Assembly (NCBI GenBank): GCA_029067025.1
Contig: JAIEFH010000306.1
Location: 1 to 8,797 of the forward strand
Origin: Oscillospiraceae bacterium
Lineage (GTDB): Bacteria; Bacillota; Clostridia; Oscillospirales; Oscillospiraceae
DNA length: 8,797 nucleotides
Reading direction: 5' to 3'
The position numbers and the translations under genes are program-made. Under the pieces are notes generated by a model. It was not told where the DNA came from and ran no database searches. It saw only the letters and a list, made by a program, of their open reading frames with translations. Shown here in pieces: positions 1 to 6,282 of this stretch (positions are counted from its first letter, which is position 1; each line of letters starts with the position of its first letter).

Positions 1-1
1 G

Positions 2-94
2 GCCAAGGCCAATCCCCCCCACCCGCGGCGCTCCCGCCCCCACCACAGCCGCAAATCCGGCGGCGGGCAGGCGTCCCAGCCGCCCCAGGCTTAA
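2..94 (+). CDS. C-terminal tail of an unidentified protein (partial, runs off the left edge)
   Basis: Frame 2 is open from the left edge to a TAA at 92-94 and encodes 30 residues rich in Pro, Arg, His, Ser and Gln (it ends QASQPPQA). The composition is that of a disordered basic tail, as found at the end of some RNA-binding proteins, but nothing identifies the family. The main support for a real gene end is the hairpin terminator that starts four bases after the stop. It could be chance open frame in GC-rich DNA. Confidence 0.4.
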   Translation, partial: AKANPPHPRRSRPHHSRKSGGGQASQPPQA

Positions 95-97
95 CCC

Positions 98-126
98 AAA
101 ATCCCGCCGCCCCGCGGCGGGATTTT
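98..126 (+). terminator. Intrinsic terminator after the left-edge gene
   Basis: A perfect 13-bp stem (98-110 paired with 114-126) with a CCC loop. The arm is AAAATCCCGCCGC and its complement ends in GATTTT, giving an A-run before and a T-run after the GC stem, so it could act in both directions. It lies directly after the stop at 94. The T-run is short (four T). Confidence 0.65.
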
Positions 127-179
127 CCCGTCCCGCGGCGGGATTTTCCCGTCCCGCGGCGGGATTTTCCCGTCCCGCG
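111..179. repeat. Three 21-bp tandem repeats plus a partial fourth
   Basis: Exact copies lie at 111-131, 132-152 and 153-173, with six bases of a fourth unit at 174-179. Each unit begins CCCGCGGCGGGA and ends TTTTCCCGT. The first copy contains the right arm of the terminator stem, so the array looks like duplicated terminator sequence. Within each unit CGGGA-TTT-TCCCG and TCCCG-CGG-CGGGA can form small alternative hairpins. The array ends right at the promoter of the sigma factor gene. Confidence 0.85.
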
Positions 180-210
180 CAACCTTTTGCCCCTCTCCGG
201 GGTATTATAA
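179..210 (+). promoter_or_regulatory. Possible ECF-type promoter of the sigma-serpin operon
   Basis: GCAACCTTTT at 179-188 carries the AAC core typical of ECF sigma -35 elements. GGTATTATAA follows at 201-210, and the 17-base gap from AAC to GGTA fits ECF promoters of the SigW type. ECF sigma genes often transcribe themselves, so autoregulation is a reasonable inference. Transcription would start near 210-216. No convincing sigma-A -35 box at normal spacing is present. Confidence 0.4.
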
Positions 211-258
211 GTGACAGGCAAAAACGCGCCGCGGCCGAGGCGCGGAAGAAAGAAGGCG

Positions 259-735
259 ATGGCCTTGACACAGGAACAGCGCACGTCGGAGGTTCAGCGC
301 TGGGGCGACATGGTTTGGCGGCTGGCCCTGGCCCGCACCGCCAGCGTCCCCGACGCGGAGGACGTGTTTCAGGAGGTCTTTTTGCGCTATTTCCACCATG
401 AGGACCGGTTTGAAAGCGACGAGCACCGCAAGGCGTGGCTCCTGCGCTGCACCATCAACCGGTGCAAGAGCGTGGCGGCCTCCCCCTGGCGGCGGCGCAC
501 CGTGCCGCTGGAAACCGCCGAGGAGGTGGGCGTGGAGGACGATTACCGGGAGGTGTACGCCGCGGTGCTCTCCCTGCCCGCCAAGTACCGGGCCGTCATC
601 CATCTGCACTACTTCGAGGGCCTGTCGGTGGCTGAGATCGCCGCCGCTCTGCAATCGACGGAGGGCACCGTCAAGTCCCAGCTCAGCCGGGGCCGGGCCC
701 TCCTGCGGGATATGCTTGAGGAGGTAGAACTTTGA
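259..735 (+). CDS. ECF-family RNA polymerase sigma factor
   Basis: Encodes a 158-residue sigma-70 family factor of the extracytoplasmic-function type, which directs RNA polymerase to a small stress- or signal-specific regulon. Region 2 is visible around residues 32-47 (DAEDVFQEVFLRYF), and region 4 with its helix-turn-helix around 106-152 (LPAKYRAVIHLHYFEGLS, then EIAAAL..TEGTVKSQLSRGR). There is no sigma-1.1 or sigma-3 domain, as usual for the class. The frame is open from a GTG at 211, but the likely -10 element covers 201-210, so a transcript starting there could not use that GTG. ATG 259, after an AGAAGG at 251-256, is therefore preferred, although that spacing is tight and TTG 265 is an alternative. 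The gene overlaps the serpin gene by four bases, so the pair is probably translated as a unit. The regulon is unknown. Confidence 0.93.
   Translation: MALTQEQRTSEVQRWGDMVWRLALARTASVPDAEDVFQEVFLRYFHHEDRFESDEHRKAWLLRCTINRCKSVAASPWRRRTVPLETAEEVGVEDDYREVYAAVLSLPAKYRAVIHLHYFEGLSVAEIAAALQSTEGTVKSQLSRGRALLRDMLEEVEL
718..734 (+). promoter_or_regulatory. Ribosome-binding site fixing the TTG start of the serpin gene
   Basis: GAGGAGGT at 718-725 inside the end of the sigma gene lies six bases before TTG 732-734. This strong site justifies the non-ATG start. The TTGA overlap (start 732, sigma stop 733-735) is a standard arrangement for translational coupling. Confidence 0.8.
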
Positions 736-2342
736 AGCGTTATCAAAAAGCAAACGAGGGCATTCACGCTCCCGAGGAGGTAAAGGAAAACGCCGCCCGG
801 CCCAGCCAAAAGCACTCCTACGCCCGCTGGATGGGGGCGGTGGCGGCGGTGCTGGTGGTGGCCCTGATCGGCGGGATCGCCCTGTGGCCGGGGCGGACAG
901 GCGGCCCCGCCGTCCTTTCCGGTGACAATCCCGGCAGCCCCGTCGGCAGAAACGCCGAACCGCCCGAGACCTACGGCGGCGGGTCGCACAAGGCCCTGGC
1001 CCTGTCGGAAGCCGTATACCAGCTCCCGGAGATTGAGGTACCCCCTATGCCAACCTGGTCGGACTTCCACTCTGAAAATGAGGACGAGGAGGCGTGGCAG
1101 CAGGCCGAGGACGCATGGATGGAGGCCGTTGCGGCCTGGCGGCAGATCGCGTATACCGCGCAGTACAAGCTGGAGGCGAATGAGACAATCGGCGGTTTTA
1201 TCACCGCGTCCACCGCCCAATTCCTCGCCGGGGCGGGGGAGGACAACCGGGTCTACTCCCCGCTGAACCTGTATATGGCGTTGGCTATGTTGGCGGAGAC
1301 CGCCGGCGGGGACAGCCGCCAGCAGATTCTGAACGCGCTGGGGGCGGATTCCATCGAGGCCCTGCGAGAGGACGCCGCTGCGGTGTGGCAGAACTATTAT
1401 CAGGACGGCGACATGGGCATCTCCGTTATGGCCAACTCCCTGTGGCTGCGGGACGACATGAGCTACAGCCAGGACACCTTGGACACCCTGGCGGCCAATT
1501 ACTACGCCTCCTCCTTCGCCGGGGAGATGGGCTCGGCGGAGTACGACCGGGCCCTGCAGGACTGGGTGAACGAGCAGACCCGGGGCGTCCTGACCGAGCA
1601 GGCGGACGGCCTGTCCTTTGACCCGGCCACGGTGCTGGGGCTGGTGTCCACCCTCTACTTCAAAGCCGCGTGGAGCGACCCCTTCAACCCGGACAACAAC
1701 ACCCGGGGCGTGTTCCATTCCCCCGGCCGCAATGTGGAAACGGAATACCTGCACCATGGGGAGTGGTTCGACACACGGTATTATTGGGGGGAGCATTTCT
1801 CCGCCATCGGCCTGGGCTTCCAGGCGGACAAATACACTATGTGGCTCATCCTCCCTGACGAGGGGTACACCGTGGACGAGCTGATTACCAGCGGCGAGGC
1901 CATGGAGTTCCTGATGTGGGATAAATACGGGGTTTATGACCGGGAGACAGACGAATACGTAGGGGCATGGCCCAACCAGGAATTCCTGCGGGTCAACCTG
2001 TCCCTGCCCAAGTTCGACGTGTCCTCCGAGCTGGAGCTGGCGGACGGCCTGAAGGCCCTGGGAATTACCGACGTGTTTGACGGCACCGTCTCCAACTTCG
2101 CCCCCCTGGGGGCCGGCACGGACGACCCGCTGTATGTCTCCCAGGCCCAGCACGCCGCCCGGGTGACCATCGACGAGGAGGGCTGCACCGCCGCGTCCTA
2201 TGTAGACCTGATGCTGTGCGGAGCCGCCCCTCCCCCCGATGAGATCGTGGATTTCACCCTGGACCGCCCCTTCCTGTTCGCCATCACCGGCAACAGCAAT
2301 CTGCCCCTGTTTCTGGGCGTGGTGAACCAGCCCAACGGGTAG
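732..2342 (+). CDS. Membrane-anchored serpin, partner of the ECF sigma factor
   Basis: A 536-residue protein. Residues 1-32 are a charged cytoplasmic segment (KRYQKANEGIHAPEEVKEN) resembling the N-termini of clostridial proteins encoded after ECF sigma genes. A membrane helix spans about 33-53, then a Pro/Gly and acidic Trp/Glu-rich linker to about 147, then a serpin domain from about 148 to the end. Serpin marks are YSPLNLYMALAMLAETAGG (175-193), STLYFKAAW (306-314, with Ser where most serpins have Asn), LPKFDV (425-430), hinge EEGCTAAS (482-489) and the closing DRPFLFAI and PLFLGVVNQP. Counting from the hinge Gly484 as P15, P1-P1' falls at Ala498-Ala499, followed by three prolines. P14 is Cys485 rather than Thr/Ser. 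Serpins trap serine or cysteine proteases through loop insertion, and this one should face outward. It may inhibit host or bacterial proteases, act as an anti-sigma or sensor, or both. The signalling role is inference. Confidence 0.9.
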   Translation: MKRYQKANEGIHAPEEVKENAARPSQKHSYARWMGAVAAVLVVALIGGIALWPGRTGGPAVLSGDNPGSPVGRNAEPPETYGGGSHKALALSEAVYQLPEIEVPPMPTWSDFHSENEDEEAWQQAEDAWMEAVAAWRQIAYTAQYKLEANETIGGFITASTAQFLAGAGEDNRVYSPLNLYMALAMLAETAGGDSRQQILNALGADSIEALREDAAAVWQNYYQDGDMGISVMANSLWLRDDMSYSQDTLDTLAANYYASSFAGEMGSAEYDRALQDWVNEQTRGVLTEQADGLSFDPATVLGLVSTLYFKAAWSDPFNPDNNTRGVFHSPGRNVETEYLHHGEWFDTRYYWGEHFSAIGLGFQADKYTMWLILPDEGYTVDELITSGEAMEFLMWDKYGVYDRETDEYVGAWPNQEFLRVNLSLPKFDVSSELELADGLKALGITDVFDGTVSNFAPLGAGTDDPLYVSQAQHAARVTIDEEGCTAASYVDLMLCGAAPPPDEIVDFTLDRPFLFAITGNSNLPLFLGVVNQPNG

Positions 2343-2354
2343 GAACAAAATATA

Positions 2355-2383
2355 TTGACTTTTCCCAAAATCCATGATATTGT
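2355..2383 (+). promoter_or_regulatory. Sigma-A-like promoter of the small lipoprotein gene
   Basis: TTGACT at 2355-2360 (5/6 to the -35 consensus) and TATTGT at 2378-2383 (4/6 to -10) are 17 bases apart. Together they predict a transcript starting near 2390, about 45 bases before the ATG. The surrounding AT-rich bases contrast with the flanking genes. No hairpin terminator separates it from the serpin gene, so read-through is also possible. Confidence 0.6.
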
Positions 2384-2434
2384 GACAAAGGTGAACTAGC
2401 ACCAGAGAATATTGTGAGAAGGGAGATTTTCAAA

Positions 2435-2596
2435 ATGAAAAGACTGGCTGCCCTGATTGCCGCCGCGATTATGGTCCTCAGCATGGCTGGCTGTTCCTCC
2501 AAGTGCAAAGAGGCCGGCTGCGACGATAAGGCTGAGAAGAACGGCTACTGCGCGACCCACTATGCTCTGCATGAACTGGAAAAGCTCTTTGGCTGA
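2435..2596 (+). CDS. Small lipoprotein with a Cys-Cys-Cys-His metal-knuckle motif
   Basis: A 53-residue protein starting at ATG 2435, nine bases after AGAAGGGAG; an upstream in-frame GTG at 2414 lies before the ribosome site and is rejected. Residues 1-19 form a signal peptide (MKRLAALIAAAIMVLS) ending in a lipobox MAG-Cys20, so the protein is probably lipid-anchored on the outer face. The mature part is only 34 residues and holds Cys24, Cys29, Cys39 and His42 in CKEAGCDDKAEKNGYCATHY. This C-x4-C-x9-C-x2-H spacing resembles short zinc knuckles found in other proteins, so metal binding is likely but unproven. The -3 lipobox residue is Met rather than the usual Leu. Function is unknown. It ends 22 bases before a strong terminator. 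Confidence 0.75.
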   Translation: MKRLAALIAAAIMVLSMAGCSSKCKEAGCDDKAEKNGYCATHYALHELEKLFG

Positions 2597-2617
2597 GCAT
2601 AACAAACCAAACGAATC

Positions 2618-2656
2618 AAGAAGCTCCTCCCCGCATGGCGGGGAGGAGCTTCTTTG
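2618..2656. terminator. Bidirectional terminator between the lipoprotein gene and ileS
   Basis: A perfect 17-bp stem pairs 2618-2634 with 2638-2654 around an ATG loop. The arms are AAGAAGCTCCTCCCCGC and its complement. T-rich sequence follows on the plus side and the opposite A-rich flank serves the minus side. It lies in the 61-base gap between the convergent stops at 2596 and 2658, so it can end both transcripts. Confidence 0.88.
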
Positions 2657-2657
2657 T

Positions 2658-5423
2658 TTATTCACCCAAAACCTTTGCGCAGCGGTCGCACAGCTCGGCA
2701 TGGTGGCCTGCCGTGCCGATGTGAGCGTCGTGGTTCCAGCACCGGGGACACTTGGGGGCCTCGGACAGCTTCACGGCGGCGCTCACATCGCCGCCCTGCT
2801 CCACCGTCACCTTGGACACGATGAACAGCGCGGCCAGCGACTCCTCGCTGAAGCCCAGCTCTTCGGCCAGCGTCAGCGTGATCTCGGCGTCCTGGTTCTT
2901 CTTGATGCCCTGGTCCCGGGCCTCTTCCAGCGCCTTGAGCACCACGTCCCGCACCTCAAGCAGCTTGGCCCAGCGGGCAGCTTCCTGCTCGTCCAGCGCC
3001 AGGTCGGGGTCGTAGTCCGGGATGCCGTTGAACAGCACGCACTCCCCGTCGTCAGCGGCCCGGTGGGGCATGGCCGTCCAGATTTCCTGGCTGGTGAAGG
3101 CCAGGATGGGGGCCAGCATCCGGGTCATGCCGTCCAGGATGATAAACAGGGCGGACTGGGCGGAGGCCCGGGTGGCGTCGTCGCCGCAGTACAGCCGGTC
3201 CTTGATGATGTCCAGATAGAAGTTGGACATCTCCACCACGCAGAAGTTGTAGATAGCGCGGTAGACGGTGTGGAACTCGTAGGCGTCATACCCAGCGCGG
3301 ACAGCCTTGGCCAGGTCGTTGAACGCCGCCACCGCCCACCGGTCCAGGGCCTCCATATCCTTGACCGCCACGGCCTTGTCCGGGTCGAAGCCATCCAGGT
3401 TGCCCAGCATATACCGGGCGGTGTTGCGGATCTTCAGATACGCCTGGGAGAGCTGCTTCATGATCTCCTTGGAGATGCGCATATCCTGGGTGTAGTCGGC
3501 GGAGGACACCCACAGGCGGAGCATATCCGCGCCGTAGTCCTTGATGACCTCGTCAGGGGAGACGGCGTTGCCCAGGGACTTGTGCATGGCCTTGCCCTCG
3601 CCGTCCACGGTCCAGCCGTGGGTGATGATCTGCTTATAGGGCGCGATGCCGTTGCAGGCGATGGAGGTCAGCATAGAGGACTGGAACCACCCGCGGTACT
3701 GGTCGCCGCCCTCCAGATACACGTCGGCGGGGTACTGGAGGTAATCCCGCTCGTCAGCCACGGCGGCCCAGGTGGAGCCGGAGTCGAACCATACGTCCAT
3801 GATGTCGTTTTCCTTGGAGAAGTGACTCTTGCCGCACTTGGGGCACACAAAGCCTTCGGGTGCCAGCTCGTCAGCGGTCTTGTCGAACCAGATGTTGGAG
3901 CCGTGCTCCCTAAACAGCCCCGCCACGTGGGCGATGGTCTCGGGGGTGACAATGGCCTCGCCGCAGTCGTCGCAGTAGAACACGGGGATGGGCACGCCCC
4001 AGACACGCTGGCGGGAGATGCACCAGTCGTTGCGCTCGGTAATCATGGACACCATGCGCTCCTTGCCCCAGGCGGGGTGCCACTGGATGCCGTCGCAGGA
4101 CTTGACGGCCTGATCCTTGATGGCATCCACGGAGCAGAACCACTGCTCGGTGGCCCGGTAGATGATGGGGTGCTTGCACCGCCAGCAGTGGGGGTAGGAG
4201 TGGGTAATCTGGGCCTTGGCCAGCAGGAAACCCTCGTTCTCCAGATCCTCCACCACCATGTCGTTGCCGCGGGCGTAGAACTGCCCGTTATAGCGGGCGT
4301 CCGTCATCACGCCCTTGGCGTTGACGGGGACGGGCACACCGATGTGGGTCAGCCCCGCGTCGTCGTAACGCTTGCACACGTCGAAGTCCTCCGCGCCGAA
4401 GCCGGGGGCGGTGTGGACGCAGCCGGTGCCGGCGTCCAGGGTGACATGGTCGCCGTTCAAAATCACGGAATCCTGATCCAGCAGGGGGTGCTTTGCCACC
4501 ATCAGCTCGAAGTCGGAACCCTTGAGGGTGGCCAGCACCTTGCAGTTAGCGAAGTCGATGCCCGCCTGCTTGCACACGCCCTCGGCCAGCTCCTTGGCCA
4601 TGACGTACACTTCGCCCCCGTGGGGTTCGCCGTTGGGGGCCTGGAGCAACACATAGTCAAAGTCCGCGTTCAGAGAGATGGCGGCGTTGCCGGGGATGGT
4701 CCAGGGGGTGGTGGTCCAGATCACAAAGAAGGTCTTGGACAGGTCGCAGTACTGGCCCAGCTTGCCCTTGTCGTCCTTCACCGGGAACTTGACGAAGATG
4801 GTGGTACAGGGGTCATCCTGGTACTCGATCTCCGCCTCAGCCAGAGCGGTCTGATCCTGGGGGCACCAGTAGACGGACTTCATGCCCTTGTAAATGAGGC
4901 CCTTCTCCGCCATCTTGCCGAACACCTCGATCTGGCGGGCCTCGAACTCGGGCAGCAGGGTGATATAGGGGTTCTCCCACTCGCCGATGACGCCCAGCCG
5001 CTGGAACTGCTCGGTCATCCGGCCGATATACTGGGTGGCGAACTCCCGGCACTTGTCCCGGAACTGGGCAGTGGTCATCTCGCTGCGCTTGACGCTCTTG
5101 TCCTTGAGGACGGCAGTCTCGATGGGCAGGCCGTGGGTGTCCCAGCCGGGGACGTAGGGGGCACAGTACCCGGTCATGTTCTTGTACTTGACAATGATGT
5201 CCTTGAGGATCTTGTTCATGGCGGTGCCGATGTGGATGTTGCCGTTGGCGTACGGGGGGCCGTCGTGGAGGACGAACTTGGGCTTGCCCGCGTTCTTTTC
5301 CATCAGCTTGTGATAGGTGATCTTCGCCCACTCGCCATTGAGCATCTCAGGCTCCCGCTTGGGCAGTCCCGCCCGCATGGCGAAGTCGGTCTGGGGCAGG
5401 TGGACGGTCTTGTTGTAATCCAT
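2658..5423 (-). CDS. ileS: Isoleucyl-tRNA synthetase (type 1)
   Basis: A 921-residue class Ia enzyme that charges tRNA-Ile in the cytoplasm. DGPPYANGNIHIGTAMNK (54-71) is the first signature, reading HIGT where HIGH is usual. GWDTHGLPIE follows at 93-102. The editing domain shows TTTPWTIPGN (237-246) and GTGCVHTAPGFGAEDFD (332-348). WFDSGS lies at 545-550. The second signature reads KAMHKS (611-616) instead of KMSKS. Zinc ligands are Cys892, Cys895, Cys912 and Cys915 at the C-terminus, with extra CxxC pairs at 484/487 and 527/530. The start is the ATG at 5423-5421, with AAGGAG eight bases upstream. The frame is open further up to 5558, but that extension overlaps the preceding gene. It is the last of three genes, 31 bases after the monooxygenase-like gene, with no promoter seen in the gap. 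The T-box far upstream, which reads tRNA-Ile, should therefore control it. Confidence 0.98.
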   Translation of the reverse strand: MDYNKTVHLPQTDFAMRAGLPKREPEMLNGEWAKITYHKLMEKNAGKPKFVLHDGPPYANGNIHIGTAMNKILKDIIVKYKNMTGYCAPYVPGWDTHGLPIETAVLKDKSVKRSEMTTAQFRDKCREFATQYIGRMTEQFQRLGVIGEWENPYITLLPEFEARQIEVFGKMAEKGLIYKGMKSVYWCPQDQTALAEAEIEYQDDPCTTIFVKFPVKDDKGKLGQYCDLSKTFFVIWTTTPWTIPGNAAISLNADFDYVLLQAPNGEPHGGEVYVMAKELAEGVCKQAGIDFANCKVLATLKGSDFELMVAKHPLLDQDSVILNGDHVTLDAGTGCVHTAPGFGAEDFDVCKRYDDAGLTHIGVPVPVNAKGVMTDARYNGQFYARGNDMVVEDLENEGFLLAKAQITHSYPHCWRCKHPIIYRATEQWFCSVDAIKDQAVKSCDGIQWHPAWGKERMVSMITERNDWCISRQRVWGVPIPVFYCDDCGEAIVTPETIAHVAGLFREHGSNIWFDKTADELAPEGFVCPKCGKSHFSKENDIMDVWFDSGSTWAAVADERDYLQYPADVYLEGGDQYRGWFQSSMLTSIACNGIAPYKQIITHGWTVDGEGKAMHKSLGNAVSPDEVIKDYGADMLRLWVSSADYTQDMRISKEIMKQLSQAYLKIRNTARYMLGNLDGFDPDKAVAVKDMEALDRWAVAAFNDLAKAVRAGYDAYEFHTVYRAIYNFCVVEMSNFYLDIIKDRLYCGDDATRASAQSALFIILDGMTRMLAPILAFTSQEIWTAMPHRAADDGECVLFNGIPDYDPDLALDEQEAARWAKLLEVRDVVLKALEEARDQGIKKNQDAEITLTLAEELGFSEESLAALFIVSKVTVEQGGDVSAAVKLSEAPKCPRCWNHDAHIGTAGHHAELCDRCAKVLGE

Positions 5424-5454
5424 GGGTAATTCTCCTTTATATGAAATATAGTGG

Positions 5455-5787
5455 TTACTGTTTGATAAAGCGGCTATCGGAGGCAGGGATTCCGCCCTCG
5501 TCCGTGATATAGCGCTCCACCCGCATATGCAGGTCGTACTTTTCCCGCAGCCGGGCAATGGTTTCCATCATGGGGGAGGCGTGGTGGATGTCCAGCGACG
5601 CCTGATCCCGCCACGCGTCGATGAGCAGAACAGTCTCCGGGTCGTTCAGGGAAAGAAAATAGGCGTAGCGCTCATTCCCCTCTTCTTTCCGAATCAGCTC
5701 CGCCGTCCCGCTCTCCTCCATCTCCTGGACAAATCTTCGTGCGTTTCCATTGGCTCCTGTGTAATACAGGTTCACCGTAATACTCAT
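5455..5787 (-). CDS. Antibiotic-biosynthesis-monooxygenase-fold protein (putative quinol monooxygenase)
   Basis: A 110-residue protein of the small dimeric alpha-beta barrel type (ABM family, YgiN-like). The typical core is LLIDAWRDQASLDIHH (54-69), with the conserved Trp59 and His68/His69, followed by an amphipathic helix SPMMETIARLREKYD and a closing strand MRVERYI. The N-terminal strand SITVNLYY also fits. Family members oxidise quinols or aromatic substrates without a cofactor, or have no known enzyme activity, so the substrate cannot be named. The ATG at 5787-5785 lies one base after the acetyltransferase stop, with AAGGAG inside the end of that gene, which points to coupled translation. 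Its place between a T-box leader and ileS puts it under isoleucine-tRNA control, for which no metabolic reason is apparent. Confidence 0.85.
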   Translation of the reverse strand: MSITVNLYYTGANGNARRFVQEMEESGTAELIRKEEGNERYAYFLSLNDPETVLLIDAWRDQASLDIHHASPMMETIARLREKYDLHMRVERYITDEGGIPASDSRFIKQ

Positions 5788-5788
5788 T

Positions 5789-6223
5789 TCAGCACTCCTT
5801 CATCATCTTCACATGGGGTATGCCCGCCTCTTCAAAGGGGTCGGAGATCGACCTGTAGCCGCACTTTTCGTAGAAGCCCCGCACCTCAAACTTGGCGTCC
5901 AGCTCCACGCGCCGGATCCCGACGGCCCGGCAGAGGGCTTCCACGGCTTCCAGCGCCGCCCGGCCACGTCCGCCGCCGCGGTACTCCCTCAATACACAGA
6001 ACCGCTGTATGATCGCCGTGTCCCCGGCATACCGGCACCGCAGCGCGCCGATGTCCGTAACCTTTTCCCGGATGAGGAAATGGCCGCAGCCGGGTATCAG
6101 TGTGTCCCATTCGTCCCGCTCGATGTCGGGGGAGACGCCCCGCTCCACGCAGAACACCGCGTGGCGCATTGCGAAGCAGCGCTCCAGCTCGTCCTGGGTC
6201 TGGGCAGGAATCACATCTAACAT
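5789..6223 (-). CDS. GNAT-family N-acetyltransferase, ElaA/YjcF-like
   Basis: A 144-residue acetyl-CoA-dependent transferase. The N-terminus has the MRHAVFCVERGV motif typical of the ElaA/YjcF branch, and IIQRFCVLREYRGGGRGRAA (71-90) contains the acetyl-CoA pyrophosphate loop RGGGRGRA. The C-terminus ends FYEKCGYRSISDPFEEAGIPH (118-138), much like ElaA. The acceptor substrate is unknown. The ATG at 6223-6221 follows GGAGG at 6235-6231 by seven bases. The frame is open up to 6265, but that start would lie inside the T-box terminator hairpin and is rejected. This is the first gene after the T-box and starts 18 bases past the terminator T-run. It is packed against the next gene with a one-base gap. 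Confidence 0.9.
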   Translation of the reverse strand: MLDVIPAQTQDELERCFAMRHAVFCVERGVSPDIERDEWDTLIPGCGHFLIREKVTDIGALRCRYAGDTAIIQRFCVLREYRGGGRGRAALEAVEALCRAVGIRRVELDAKFEVRGFYEKCGYRSISDPFEEAGIPHVKMMKEC

Positions 6224-6240
6224 CGGGCCACCTCCAAACG

Positions 6241-6282
6241 AAAAAGCAAACGCCCCTGTCCCCAAAAGGAGACAAAGGCGTT
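6241..6282 (-). terminator. T-box-controlled terminator
   Basis: A 15-bp stem (with three G-U pairs) pairs 6282-6268 with 6263-6249 around a TTTT loop and is followed by TTTGCTTTTT (6250-6241). Its left arm (6278-6268) is also the right arm of the antiterminator, so the two folds are mutually exclusive, as expected for a T-box. Confidence 0.93.

Noticed and set aside
111..179. The tandem repeats as a CRISPR array
   Set aside because: The 21-bp units are directly adjacent with no spacers between them.
211..258. GTG start at 211 for the sigma factor, adding 16 basic residues
   Set aside because: The likely -10 element covers 201-210, so the transcript would begin at or after this codon; the extra residues are not part of the sigma fold. 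It stays possible if transcription starts further upstream.
205..753. 182-codon minus-strand frame opposite the sigma factor gene
   Set aside because: Low-complexity product; the plus strand carries an unmistakable ECF sigma factor.
609..2402. 597-codon minus-strand frame antisense to the serpin gene
   Set aside because: Repetitive Gly/Val/Gln-rich translation without any recognisable domain. The plus strand has a serpin with a good ribosome site.
2457..5429. 990-codon open frame on the plus strand, antisense to ileS
   Set aside because: It is the mirror of a GC-rich gene with strong third-position bias. Its product is low-complexity, rich in Gly, Val, His, Leu and Gln, with no domain, while the opposite strand encodes a clear IleRS.
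6224..6265. Upstream ATG for the acetyltransferase at 6265
   Set aside because: It lies inside the T-box terminator hairpin and has no ribosome site; ATG 6223 has GGAGG at good spacing.
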